Below are positions 1 through 7,357 of a DNA stretch of 64,000 nt, one piece after another. Source of the stretch: Bradyrhizobium sp. WD16 (GTDB lineage: Bacteria; Pseudomonadota; Alphaproteobacteria; Rhizobiales; Xanthobacteraceae). The first letter of the stretch is position 1. Every line of letters begins with the position of its first letter. The stretch covers positions 310,001 to 374,000 of the forward strand of contig NZ_CP028908.1 of the NCBI RefSeq assembly GCF_024181725.1. The letters are read 5' to 3'. The notes under the pieces were generated by a model that did not search any database, was not told the origin of the DNA, and saw only the letters and a list, made by a program, of their open reading frames with translations. Made by a program: the position numbers and the translations under genes.

Positions 1-697
1 CGGCCGCGAGCTCCGTGACGGCGGACACGACCGGCACCTTCGCCCGCACTTCCCGCATCATGGCAAGCCCCTTGGCGAAATAGGGCGAGGTCAGGAAGGC
101 GAAGGCGTGCGGCAGCGCGGCGAGGTAGTTGCGACGCCCGGTCGTGTCGAGGATCCGGTCGATGCGGCCGCCGAGGCGCAGAATCTGCGCCGCGAGCAAC
201 CAGAGCAACGGCCCCTGCCCCGCGATCACCGTGCGCCCGTCCGGCACCAGCGCCGAGGACTTCAGCATCGTCTGCGCCGCCCCCGCGGTCATCACGCCGG
301 GCAGCGTCCAGCCGGGAATCGGAAACGGCCGCTCCAGCGCGCCGGTCGCCAGGATGACGCGCCGCGCCTTGACGAAGGTCGAGGCGCCACCGACCGAGAC
401 GCCGATCTCAAGATTGCGATCGAGACTCCAGACCGTCGCGCGCTGGATGATCTCGGCGCCGCTTCCGCGCACCGCTCGAACGAGCTCGGCGCCCGCCCAG
501 TATTCGGCGCCGAGGCGATCGCGTTCGGTCACCGGCGTCGACGCAATCGCGCGCCAGACCTGGCCGCCGGGACCCATATTCTCGTCGAGCAGCAGGACCG
601 ACAAGCCGGCCTCGGCCGCTGTCGCCGCGGCGGCGAGCCCCGCGGGCCCGGCGCCGATCACCACGACGTCGTAGCTGTCGCGCTTGGGGGTGGTCAT
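1..697 (-). CDS. FAD-dependent oxidoreductase, HcnB/opine-oxidase-A-like (3' end outside window)
   Basis: The start codon is at 697 and the frame stays open to the left edge, so only the first 232 residues are seen. They begin with a Rossmann FAD site (VIGAGPAGLAAAA, about residues 10-25), followed by GGQVWR and the ATGALERPFPIPGW segment typical of the large flavin subunit of HcnB, opine oxidase (OoxA/NoxA) and D-hydroxyproline dehydrogenase complexes. It overlaps the upstream 2Fe-2S gene by 4 bases, which implies translational coupling and a complex with that protein and the DadA-like subunit. It is the last visible gene of an operon with an ABC importer. The substrate is inferred to be an opine, imino acid or D-amino acid; the sequence does not decide which. 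No recognised site excludes a hydrogen-cyanide synthase subunit, but the transporter context argues for catabolism. Confidence 0.85.
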   Translation of the reverse strand, partial: MTTPKRDSYDVVVIGAGPAGLAAAATAAEAGLSVLLLDENMGPGGQVWRAIASTPVTERDRLGAEYWAGAELVRAVRGSGAEIIQRATVWSLDRNLEIGVSVGGASTFVKARRVILATGALERPFPIPGWTLPGVMTAGAAQTMLKSSALVPDGRTVIAGQGPLLWLLAAQILRLGGRIDRILDTTGRRNYLAALPHAFAFLTSPYFAKGLAMMREVRAKVPVVSAVTELAA

Positions 698-996
698 CGT
701 CCGATCTCCCGCTTGCCCTTCTGGATCTCGACCTGCATCCCCTCCGCTACAGGCACCAGACAGCCCTGGCGGTTGCCGACGCCATCGATGGTGACGAGAC
801 AATCGAAGCACACCCCCATCATGCAGTAGGGCAGACGCGGCGCGCCGCTCACCGCGGTTGCCCGGCGCACGTCGCGGCGCGACGCCAGCAGCGCGGCAGA
901 GACGGTGTCGCCCTGACGCGCCGTGACGGCTTCGCCATCCACGAAGATCTGCACCGACGGCCTGTTGTCCTGATCCGATCGTTTGAACATTGGCAT
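694..996 (-). CDS. Small (2Fe-2S)-binding subunit, HcnA-like
   Basis: This is a 100-residue ferredoxin-fold protein of the kind found as the small subunit of opine oxidases, D-hydroxyproline dehydrogenase and HcnABC. The plant-type cluster ligands are visible as C-x4-C-x2-C-x12-C in the second half (CMMGVCFDCL and a later GC). It would carry electrons between the two FAD subunits encoded on either side. It overlaps the next gene by 4 bases and follows the DadA-like gene by 23 bases, so all three are very likely co-transcribed and assembled as a heterotrimer. The usual length for the family is 90-110 residues, so it is complete. Confidence 0.88.
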   Translation of the reverse strand: MPMFKRSDQDNRPSVQIFVDGEAVTARQGDTVSAALLASRRDVRRATAVSGAPRLPYCMMGVCFDCLVTIDGVGNRQGCLVPVAEGMQVEIQKGKREIGR

Positions 997-1019
997 GCCT
1001 CCTGGCTTCTTCCCTGATG

Positions 1020-2159
1020 TCAGTAGTAGCCGCTGCCGGTCGCTGCGCCGCCGCCCTCGAAACGGCGGGCCGAGAAGGCGCCGACCAGTTCAGGCTCGAG
1101 CGCGCCCGCGGCGACCATGCGCGCAACCTCGAAGGCGTGGTTGGAGGCAAGCGTCACGCCGGAATGGCAGCAGGCCACGAATGCCCCGGGATGACTTTCC
1201 GACTGGTCATAGATCGGGAAGCCGTCCCGCGGCATGACGCGGATGCCGGCCCAGCTCCTGACGACATTCAGCCGCGCCAGATGCGGAAACACCCGTTGCG
1301 CGCGATCCGCCATCACCGCGCTGACCGCATGTTTCAACGCCCGATCGTCGATCTCGTCTTCCTTACTGTCGCCGATCATCACCGTGCCCTCGTCGGTCTG
1401 GCGGATCGTGGTCAGGGGGTGCGGCAGGAACGGCATCGTGCGCTCGGTCACCACGATCTGACCGCGGGTCGGGCCCATCGGCGCCGACAGACCAACCATC
1501 GGCGCAAGCGTCGGATTGGCGTTCCCGGCGGCGAGCACGACCTTGCCAGCGCGGATCTCGCCGTTCGGCGTCGTCAAACGGAATTCGCCGCCGTCCCGGC
1601 TGATCGCCGACACCGGGCATTCCGGGAAATAGTCGATGCCGAACGTCGTGAAGCCGGTATGGAAGGCACGGAAGGTCCGCAGCGAATTGACGTGGCCGTC
1701 GAGCGGACAGAAGCTGCCGCCGGAAACCTCCGGGCCGATCAGCGGCAGCATCTTCTTCACCCTGGATGCCGGCAACATCTCCATCTTGTAGTCAGCGGTG
1801 CCGACCTGGTCGTGCATCCGCGCGACCAGTCGGGCGCGCTGCTCGAACTCGTCATCGCCGAGAGTCAGATGGAAGCCGCCATTCTGCTGGAGGCAGACGT
1901 CGAGACCGGTCTGCTCCTTCAATTCGGCGGCGAGCCGGCCCCACGTCGCCGACGCCCGCATGGTCCAGTGCGAATAGGCCGGCATGCCCAACCCCTTGCT
2001 CTGCACCCAGACCAGCGCGAAGTTGGCGCGCGAGGCGCGCTTGGCGATGTCGCCCTCGTCGAGCACGACGGTCTTTTTGCCGAGCCGGCCGAGCCCCCAG
2101 GCGATGGCGGAGCCGAGCAGCCCGCCGCCGACGACGGCGACGTCATAATCCCTGCGCAT
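1020..2159 (-). CDS. FAD-dependent amino/imino-acid oxidoreductase (DadA / OoxB / HcnC-like)
   Basis: The 379-residue protein starts with a dinucleotide-binding motif (VAVVGGGLLGSAIAWGLGRL, about residues 7-26) and has the DAO-fold C-terminus RSWAGIRVMPRDGFPIYD that contacts flavin. It belongs to the glycine/D-amino-acid oxidase superfamily, as do the beta subunits of opine oxidases and of D-hydroxyproline dehydrogenase. In this operon it is the likely substrate-oxidising subunit, passing electrons through the 2Fe-2S protein. It begins 8 bases after the permease gene upstream, so uptake and oxidation are coupled at operon level. Exact substrate unknown. Confidence 0.85.
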   Translation of the reverse strand: MRRDYDVAVVGGGLLGSAIAWGLGRLGKKTVVLDEGDIAKRASRANFALVWVQSKGLGMPAYSHWTMRASATWGRLAAELKEQTGLDVCLQQNGGFHLTLGDDEFEQRARLVARMHDQVGTADYKMEMLPASRVKKMLPLIGPEVSGGSFCPLDGHVNSLRTFRAFHTGFTTFGIDYFPECPVSAISRDGGEFRLTTPNGEIRAGKVVLAAGNANPTLAPMVGLSAPMGPTRGQIVVTERTMPFLPHPLTTIRQTDEGTVMIGDSKEDEIDDRALKHAVSAVMADRAQRVFPHLARLNVVRSWAGIRVMPRDGFPIYDQSESHPGAFVACCHSGVTLASNHAFEVARMVAAGALEPELVGAFSARRFEGGGAATGSGYY

Positions 2160-2167
2160 GAGTTCTC

Positions 2168-2974
2168 CTATCGCCCCGTATCACTCTTGCCGGCGAGCAC
2201 GCGGTCGAGCCCGTAGAAGCGGTCGAGCAGAACGAGGGCGGTCATGGTGATCGCGATCACACAGGCCGAGACCGACGTCACCAGCGGATCGATGTTGTTC
2301 TGGATGTAGAGGAACATGCGGACCGGCAGCGTCTCGGTGCCCGGCGCCGCCAGGAAGACGGTCATGGTCAGATCGTCGAAGGACTGGATGAAGGCGAGCG
2401 CCCAGCCGCTGATGACGCCCGGCAGGATCAGCGGCAGCGTCACCCGGCGGAACAGGGTCCAGCCGCCGGCGCCGAGCGAGACCGCGGCCATTTCGACCGA
2501 ACGGTCGATGCCGGTGGCCGCCGCCAACGTCAGCCGCAGCGCGAACGGAAACACGACGATCACATGGGCGATCAGCAGCGCCGGAAAGCTGCCGCTCATT
2601 CCGATCGACGTGAAGAAGCGGAGGAAGGCGATGCCGAGCACGACATGCGGAATCATCAGGGGCGACAGGAACAGCGCCGCGAGCGCGTCGCGGCCGCGAA
2701 ACGCGCAGCGGGCGATCGCCAGCGCCGCCGGCACCGCGAAGAGCAGCGCCACGAAAGAGGACAGCGCGCCGAGGCCGAGACTGACCCAGAACGCGTGGAT
2801 GAATTCGGGATAGTTCGCGATCGCCCTGAACCAGCGCAGCGAGAAGCCGTTGGTCGGCAGCGACAGGTAGCCCTCGGGCGTGAAGGCGACGAGGCAGACC
2901 ACCACGATCGGCGCCAGCATGACGACGACGAAGATTGCATGGAAGATCAGCGCGAGCGGGCCGTTCCGCCTCAT
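2168..2974 (-). CDS. ABC transporter permease, PotC-like
   Basis: This 268-residue inner-membrane permease has about six hydrophobic segments and the EAA-type loop SLGAGGWTLFRRVTLPLILP (about residues 170-189) that docks on the ATPase. It belongs to the polyamine/opine/2-aminoethylphosphonate importer family. The frame is open further upstream, but the start MRRNGPLAL at 2974 is chosen because it overlaps the preceding permease stop by 4 bases, as is usual for permease pairs. It works with the second permease, ATPase and binding protein encoded upstream. Confidence 0.88.
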   Translation of the reverse strand: MRRNGPLALIFHAIFVVVMLAPIVVVCLVAFTPEGYLSLPTNGFSLRWFRAIANYPEFIHAFWVSLGLGALSSFVALLFAVPAALAIARCAFRGRDALAALFLSPLMIPHVVLGIAFLRFFTSIGMSGSFPALLIAHVIVVFPFALRLTLAAATGIDRSVEMAAVSLGAGGWTLFRRVTLPLILPGVISGWALAFIQSFDDLTMTVFLAAPGTETLPVRMFLYIQNNIDPLVTSVSACVIAITMTALVLLDRFYGLDRVLAGKSDTGR

Positions 2975-3879
2975 CGGAACACCTCGGCATAGCGCCGCTC
3001 GATCAGCGCGTTGCTGCCGACCACGATCAGCACCAGCGCCACCAGCAGCAGTATGGCAACGGCCGCGCCCAACGGCCAGTTCAGCGTGTTGAGAAACTCG
3101 TCGTAGGCGAGCGTCGCCGCGACCTTGAGCCGGCGGCCGCCGATGATCGCAGGGGTCGCGAACGCGGTGGCCGAAAGCGAGAACACGATGATCGCGCCCG
3201 ACAGCACGCCCGGCATGATCTGCGGCAAGATGATGCGGCGGACGATGGTGAGAGAGCCGGCGCCGAGCGAGAGCGCGGCGTTCTCGATCTGCGGATCGAG
3301 GCGCTGGAGCGCGGCCCACACCGACAACACCATGAACGGCATCATCACATGCGCGAGCGCGACCACCATGCCGGTCTCGGTGAACATGAAGCGCAACGGC
3401 GTTCCGATCAGCCCGAGCGAGATCAGGAGCTTGTTGACGAGCCCGTTACTGCCGCCGAACAGGAGCGCCCAACCGAGCGTGCGAGCCACCACGGAGATCA
3501 GGAGAGGGCCGAGGATCACGAGCAGGAAGAAGCTCTTCCAGCGCCCGCTCATGCGGTTGAGGATGTAGGCTTCCGGCGCGCCGAGCACGGCGGTGATCAG
3601 GGTGGCCAGAGCCGCGACGCGGAACGTCCGCCAGAACATTTCGGCGTAATAGGGATCGGTAACGATCTCGCGCCAGTTCTTCAGGATGAAGACCGGCTCG
3701 ATGCCCTTATACTGGCCCCAGTCGTGAAACGACAGCATCACCGTCATCGCGAGCGGGATCACCAGCACGCCGACGAACAGCATCAGCGCGGGAGCGGCGA
3801 GCGCCCAGGGCGCGTTCGCCGTCTGCGCCTGCCCGGCCGCGACGGCTGTCGCGGGAGCGGTGTCGACGACCGCGCTCAT
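2971..3879 (-). CDS. ABC transporter permease, PotB-like
   Basis: This 302-residue inner-membrane permease has a cytoplasmic N-terminus of about 25 residues, roughly six membrane spans and the EAA loop SLGAGSLTIVRRIILPQIMP. It is the partner of the PotC-like permease immediately downstream (4-base overlap), and it overlaps the ATPase gene upstream by 4 bases. The pair would form the heterodimeric channel of a polyamine/opine-class importer. Which solute is moved cannot be read from the permease. Confidence 0.88.
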   Translation of the reverse strand: MSAVVDTAPATAVAAGQAQTANAPWALAAPALMLFVGVLVIPLAMTVMLSFHDWGQYKGIEPVFILKNWREIVTDPYYAEMFWRTFRVAALATLITAVLGAPEAYILNRMSGRWKSFFLLVILGPLLISVVARTLGWALLFGGSNGLVNKLLISLGLIGTPLRFMFTETGMVVALAHVMMPFMVLSVWAALQRLDPQIENAALSLGAGSLTIVRRIILPQIMPGVLSGAIIVFSLSATAFATPAIIGGRRLKVAATLAYDEFLNTLNWPLGAAVAILLLVALVLIVVGSNALIERRYAEVFR

Positions 3880-4916
3880 GCGGCGCCTCCGGCGCGCAGG
3901 CTCATGTCATCGGGACGCCAGGCAAGGCGAACGGCGTCGCCTTCGGCCGGCTGCGCCTGGCCGTCGTTCTGGCGGATCACGATCGCCGGGCCGCATTCGC
4001 TGTCGCACTGGAACAGCCAGTGATTGCCCTGGAAGATCCGGGTGACGATCTTCGCGGCCAGCCCAGCATCGCCAAAACCGATCCGCTCGGGACGGATGCT
4101 GACCGTCACCGAACCGCTCAGCCCCGCCGGCGCCGCGGCGCTCCAGGAGCCGGCAACCAGCCGCGCGGGAGCGGTCGTCCGATCGACCGTCGCGGCAAAA
4201 TCATTTGTCTTGCCGAGAAATCGCGACACGAACGCCGAAGCCGGCCGCTCGTAGGTCTCCTGCGGTGTGCCGATCTGCTCGATGCGTCCCTGACTCATGA
4301 CCACGATCCGGTCTGACAGCGACATCGCCTCGCTCTGGTCATGGGTGACGAGGATCGTGGTGGTGCCGAGCGTGCGCTGGATCTGGCGCAGCTCGATCTG
4401 CATGTCCTCGCGCAGCTTGGCGTCGAGGTTCGACAGCGGCTCGTCGAGCAGGAGCACGCTCGGCCGGATCACCAGCGCGCGGGCGAGCGCCACACGCTGC
4501 TGCTGGCCACCGGACATGCGGCGCGGATGGCGGTCCTCGTAGCCGGCAAGGCCGACCATTGCGAGTGCGGCGCGGGCGCGCTCGGCCCGCTCGGTCCGCG
4601 GCACCCGCCGCATCTCGAGACCGAAGGCGACGTTCTCCGCCGCGGTCATGTGCGGAAACAGCGCATAGCTCTGGAACACGATGCCGAGCGCGCGTCTGGC
4701 CGGGGGCACCGCCGTCAGGTCCCTGCCCTCCAACCGGATCGCCCCGTGTGAGGGATCGAGAAAGCCCGCGATCATCTGCAAGGTTGTGGTCTTGCCGCAG
4801 CCGGACGGCCCGAGAAAGGAGATGAACTCCCCCTTGCCGACCGCGAGGCTGAAGTCCTCGACCACAGTCTGCGCCCCGAACTGCTTCCCGACCCGATCGA
4901 GCTCGAGATAGGCCAT
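3876..4916 (-). CDS. ABC transporter ATP-binding protein, PotA-like
   Basis: The 346-residue ATPase contains Walker A GPSGCGKTT (about residue 38), the signature MSGGQQQRVALARAL, Walker B VLLLDEPLSNLDAK, and a C-terminal TOBE-type regulatory domain. It energises the two permeases downstream. The start is MAYLELDRVGKQFG at 4916, although the frame is open further upstream, because the family N-terminus begins there. The spacing to the binding-protein gene is 28 bases. Confidence 0.92.
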   Translation of the reverse strand: MAYLELDRVGKQFGAQTVVEDFSLAVGKGEFISFLGPSGCGKTTTLQMIAGFLDPSHGAIRLEGRDLTAVPPARRALGIVFQSYALFPHMTAAENVAFGLEMRRVPRTERAERARAALAMVGLAGYEDRHPRRMSGGQQQRVALARALVIRPSVLLLDEPLSNLDAKLREDMQIELRQIQRTLGTTTILVTHDQSEAMSLSDRIVVMSQGRIEQIGTPQETYERPASAFVSRFLGKTNDFAATVDRTTAPARLVAGSWSAAAPAGLSGSVTVSIRPERIGFGDAGLAAKIVTRIFQGNHWLFQCDSECGPAIVIRQNDGQAQPAEGDAVRLAWRPDDMSLRAGGAA

Positions 4917-4944
4917 CGTAATGTCTCCGCTGCTGCCGATCCGC

Positions 4945-5979
4945 TCAGCGCTCGACTTCGCGGTTCCAGCGCCTGGTCCACTCCTCGCGCTTGTCGTTGA
5001 TGACTGTCCAGTCGGGCGCATAGAGCTTCGCCGCGCGCTCGCCGATCGGCGCCATCCTGCCGAGCTCCGGCGGCACCACGACCGATTTCAGCACCGGGCT
5101 GTCGCCATAATCCTTCAGCATCAGGAGCTGGATCTTCGGATCGAGCAGCAGCTTGATGAAGCTGGAGGCGAGCGGAGAGGCGTTGGGCTTGGCGACCGGA
5201 CAGGCGGTCGTCAGCAGCGTTGCCGCGCCTTCCTTGGGGTAGACGAAGTCGACGGGGAAGCCGGTATTGGCGAAACTCTGCACGCGCCCCGTCCCCCACA
5301 CCGCGATCACGGCCTGGCCGGACTGGAACAGCTCGGTCATCTTGCCCGGCGAGGGCTCGTAGGCGAGCACGTTCGGATTGATGTCGTTCCTGAAGATCCT
5401 GAAGCCGGCGTCGACGTTGGCTTCGCTGCCGCCGTTCATCTTCGCGAGCATGATCAGCGCTTCGAGGCCGTAGGTGTTGTTGATCGGCGGAATGACGACC
5501 TGCTTCTGGTACTTCGGATCCTTCAGATCGTTCCAGGAGGTCGGCGGGGCCCAGCCCTTCTCCGCAAATACCTTGGTGTTGTACATGAGGCCGGTCGCGA
5601 CGATACCGATCGCCACGGCGCGATCGTCCTTGATGCGGGCCACGTCGTAGAGATCGGCTTGCAAGCCATCGAGCTTGCCGCAGAAGCCGAGCTGGAGCGC
5701 CTGGTACATCGGACCGTCATCGACGATGGCGACGTCGATCTGCTGGTTGCCCTTCTGGGCCTGGAGCCTGGCCAGCGTATCCGTCGAGTTGCCGGCGACG
5801 TATTGGACCTTGACGCCATTCTCCTTCTCGAAGGCCGGGATCACCTCGTCGCGGATGGTCTTCTCGAACAAGCCGCCATAACCGGCGACGTAGAGCGTCT
5901 GTTGCTCGGCCGAGGCGACCGACGGAACCGCCGCGAGCGCCGAGATGCCGACCGCAGTCAGAAGGCTGAGAGGCTTCAT
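4945..5979 (-). CDS. Periplasmic solute-binding protein of polyamine/opine-type ABC importer
   Basis: The 344-residue protein has a Sec signal peptide (MKPLSLLTAVGISALAAVPSV, cleavage near ASA-EQ at about residue 24) and a family 1 extracellular binding fold (YVAGYGGLFEKTIRDEVIPAF). It belongs to the PotD/AfuA/2-aminoethylphosphonate-like group and delivers ligand to the permease pair. It is the first gene of the operon running left. The LysR gene is divergent across a gap of about 220 bases, so that gap should hold the operon promoter. The ligand is inferred to be the substrate of the downstream oxidase. Confidence 0.88.
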   Translation of the reverse strand: MKPLSLLTAVGISALAAVPSVASAEQQTLYVAGYGGLFEKTIRDEVIPAFEKENGVKVQYVAGNSTDTLARLQAQKGNQQIDVAIVDDGPMYQALQLGFCGKLDGLQADLYDVARIKDDRAVAIGIVATGLMYNTKVFAEKGWAPPTSWNDLKDPKYQKQVVIPPINNTYGLEALIMLAKMNGGSEANVDAGFRIFRNDINPNVLAYEPSPGKMTELFQSGQAVIAVWGTGRVQSFANTGFPVDFVYPKEGAATLLTTACPVAKPNASPLASSFIKLLLDPKIQLLMLKDYGDSPVLKSVVVPPELGRMAPIGERAAKLYAPDWTVINDKREEWTRRWNREVER

Positions 5980-6165
5980 GTGAACCGATCTCCAATGGCG
6001 AGGGGACGAGGCGAGGGGCTGAGGATCCGGGCGCCGAAGCTCATCCGCGTTTCATTGGCTGTGAGAGGGCTTTTGGCCCAACTGCCGAAAAAACGAGCCG
6101 TCCGCAGCGTTGATGAAAAATATTGCAATGCACGCTTTCGTCGTCCAATGAATAATGATAGGCAC

Positions 6166-6186
6166 TTCATACCAAAATGTTATGAA
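6166..6186. promoter_or_regulatory. Candidate LysR-type operator (inverted repeat)
   Basis: A perfect inverted repeat, TTCATA at 6166-6171 and TATGAA at 6181-6186, is separated by 9 bases. This size and spacing fit the LysR-type recognition box. It lies in the divergent gap between the ABC operon and the LysR gene and touches the first in-frame ATG of the regulator, so it could serve autoregulation and activation of the operon. Binding is inferred. Confidence 0.5.
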
Positions 6187-6197
6187 TGGAACTCTGG

Positions 6198-7121
6198 ATG
6201 GCGCGGATTAATTCACGGCAGGTGGAGGCCTTTCGCGCTATGATGCTGACGGGCAGCGTGACCGAGGCAGCGAAGCTGATCGCCGTCACGCAGCCGGCGG
6301 TCAGCCGATTGCTGCGCGACTTCCAGGCGCTCCTGAAGATGACGTTGTTCGAGCGGCGTGGCACGGGACTAGTGCCGACCGCCGCTGCCACGGCGCTCTA
6401 CACCGAAGTGGAACGCTCCTTCGTCGGTCTCGAACGCATTAGCGCGGCGGCCGAAGAGATCCGCGGCCGTCGGACCGGCACGCTGCGGGTCGCCGCGCTG
6501 CCGGCACTCTCCAACGGTTACCTGCCGCGACTCGCGGGACGCTTCCTCAAGGAGAGGCCCAATCTCAACCTTGCCTTCTTCGGCGTGATTTCGCCGATTG
6601 TCGTCGACTGGGTGCTGAACAATCAGTGTGACATCGGCTTCGCCGAGGTGCCGATCGCCCATTCCGGTCTGCCGATGCGACGACTGCCTGCGCTTCCGCG
6701 GGTCGCGGTTCTACCCGTCGGACATCGCCTGGCAGCGAAGGAGGTTCTGGAGCCGCGCGATTTCGAGGGCGAAACGTTCGTGTCGCTGTCGGCCGGATCG
6801 ACCAGCCGACACCTGATCGATCGGGCTTTCCACCGCGATGACGTCCGTCGCGTGCTGAGGGTCGAGACCGCGCTGTCGGAGATCATGTGCGGAATGGTGT
6901 CGTCCGGCCTCGGGGTCTCGATCTGCGATCCCTTCACGGCAGAGGAATTCTCGACGCGCGGCATCGTCGTTCGTCGCTTCGTGCCGCAAATCGATTTCGA
7001 ATTCGCCGCCGTCTTTCCCGCGCAATGCAGCCCCTCGCCCGTGGCCTTGGACCTGGTGGAAACGGTGCAACAGGCGCTCAACGAACTGGATCGCACCCCT
7101 CCCGATCAGGCGCGTCGGTAA
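6198..7121 (+). CDS. LysR family transcriptional regulator
   Basis: This 307-residue regulator has an N-terminal winged helix-turn-helix (NSRQVEAFRAMMLTGSVTEA then AVSRLLRDFQ, residues 4-55) and a C-terminal periplasmic-binding-like effector domain. An ATG at 6186 is also in frame, but it sits inside an inverted repeat and lacks a ribosome site. The ATG at 6198, with GGA about 10 bases upstream, is preferred. The gene is divergent from the ABC/oxidase operon, so it probably controls that operon in response to its substrate. The family resembles regulators of opine and amino-acid catabolism such as OccR/NocR, but this is not decisive. Confidence 0.88.
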   Translation: MARINSRQVEAFRAMMLTGSVTEAAKLIAVTQPAVSRLLRDFQALLKMTLFERRGTGLVPTAAATALYTEVERSFVGLERISAAAEEIRGRRTGTLRVAALPALSNGYLPRLAGRFLKERPNLNLAFFGVISPIVVDWVLNNQCDIGFAEVPIAHSGLPMRRLPALPRVAVLPVGHRLAAKEVLEPRDFEGETFVSLSAGSTSRHLIDRAFHRDDVRRVLRVETALSEIMCGMVSSGLGVSICDPFTAEEFSTRGIVVRRFVPQIDFEFAAVFPAQCSPSPVALDLVETVQQALNELDRTPPDQARR

Positions 7122-7154
7122 ACGGCCGTTGGGCCTTCAGCGGCACGCCCCTTG

Positions 7155-7357
7155 CTGCTGCAAAGGAATACGAACGTTGGAAACGGCACAATAGTGTCCT
7201 GTCTCCGAATGACCGCTTCGTTTGCCTCACCCTCGCACGGTCATTCGGAGACATCGGGACACTAGCAAAATCAAAAAGCTAGTGTGGCTTATGTCTCGCA
7301 ATTGCCTATGAGAGGCTTGCCGCAAAGGCGGTAGGCAATTGCGAGACGCCACACTAG
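7155..7357. repeat. CTAG hairpin array 1: truncated A, then B-linker-C dyad
   Basis: Three palindromic elements lie between convergent genes. 7155-7194 is only one arm of a family-A hairpin (ATACGAACGTTGGAAAC), with its other half missing. 7191-7265 is a complete family-B hairpin (stem GTCTCCGAATGACCG). 7266-7278 is the linker CAAAATCAAAAAG. 7279-7357 is a complete family-C hairpin (stem GTCTCGCAATTGCCTA). Elements share the CTAG at their junctions. The last CTAG supplies the TAG stop of the ThDP enzyme gene on the minus strand. Between LysR and these elements there are about 33 unremarkable bases. Confidence 0.9.

Noticed and set aside
1-2159. Hydrogen cyanide synthase operon hcnABC
   Set aside because: The three subunit types match, but the order is reversed and the genes are fused to an ABC importer operon. 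Opine or hydroxyproline-type oxidases have the same subunits and this context.
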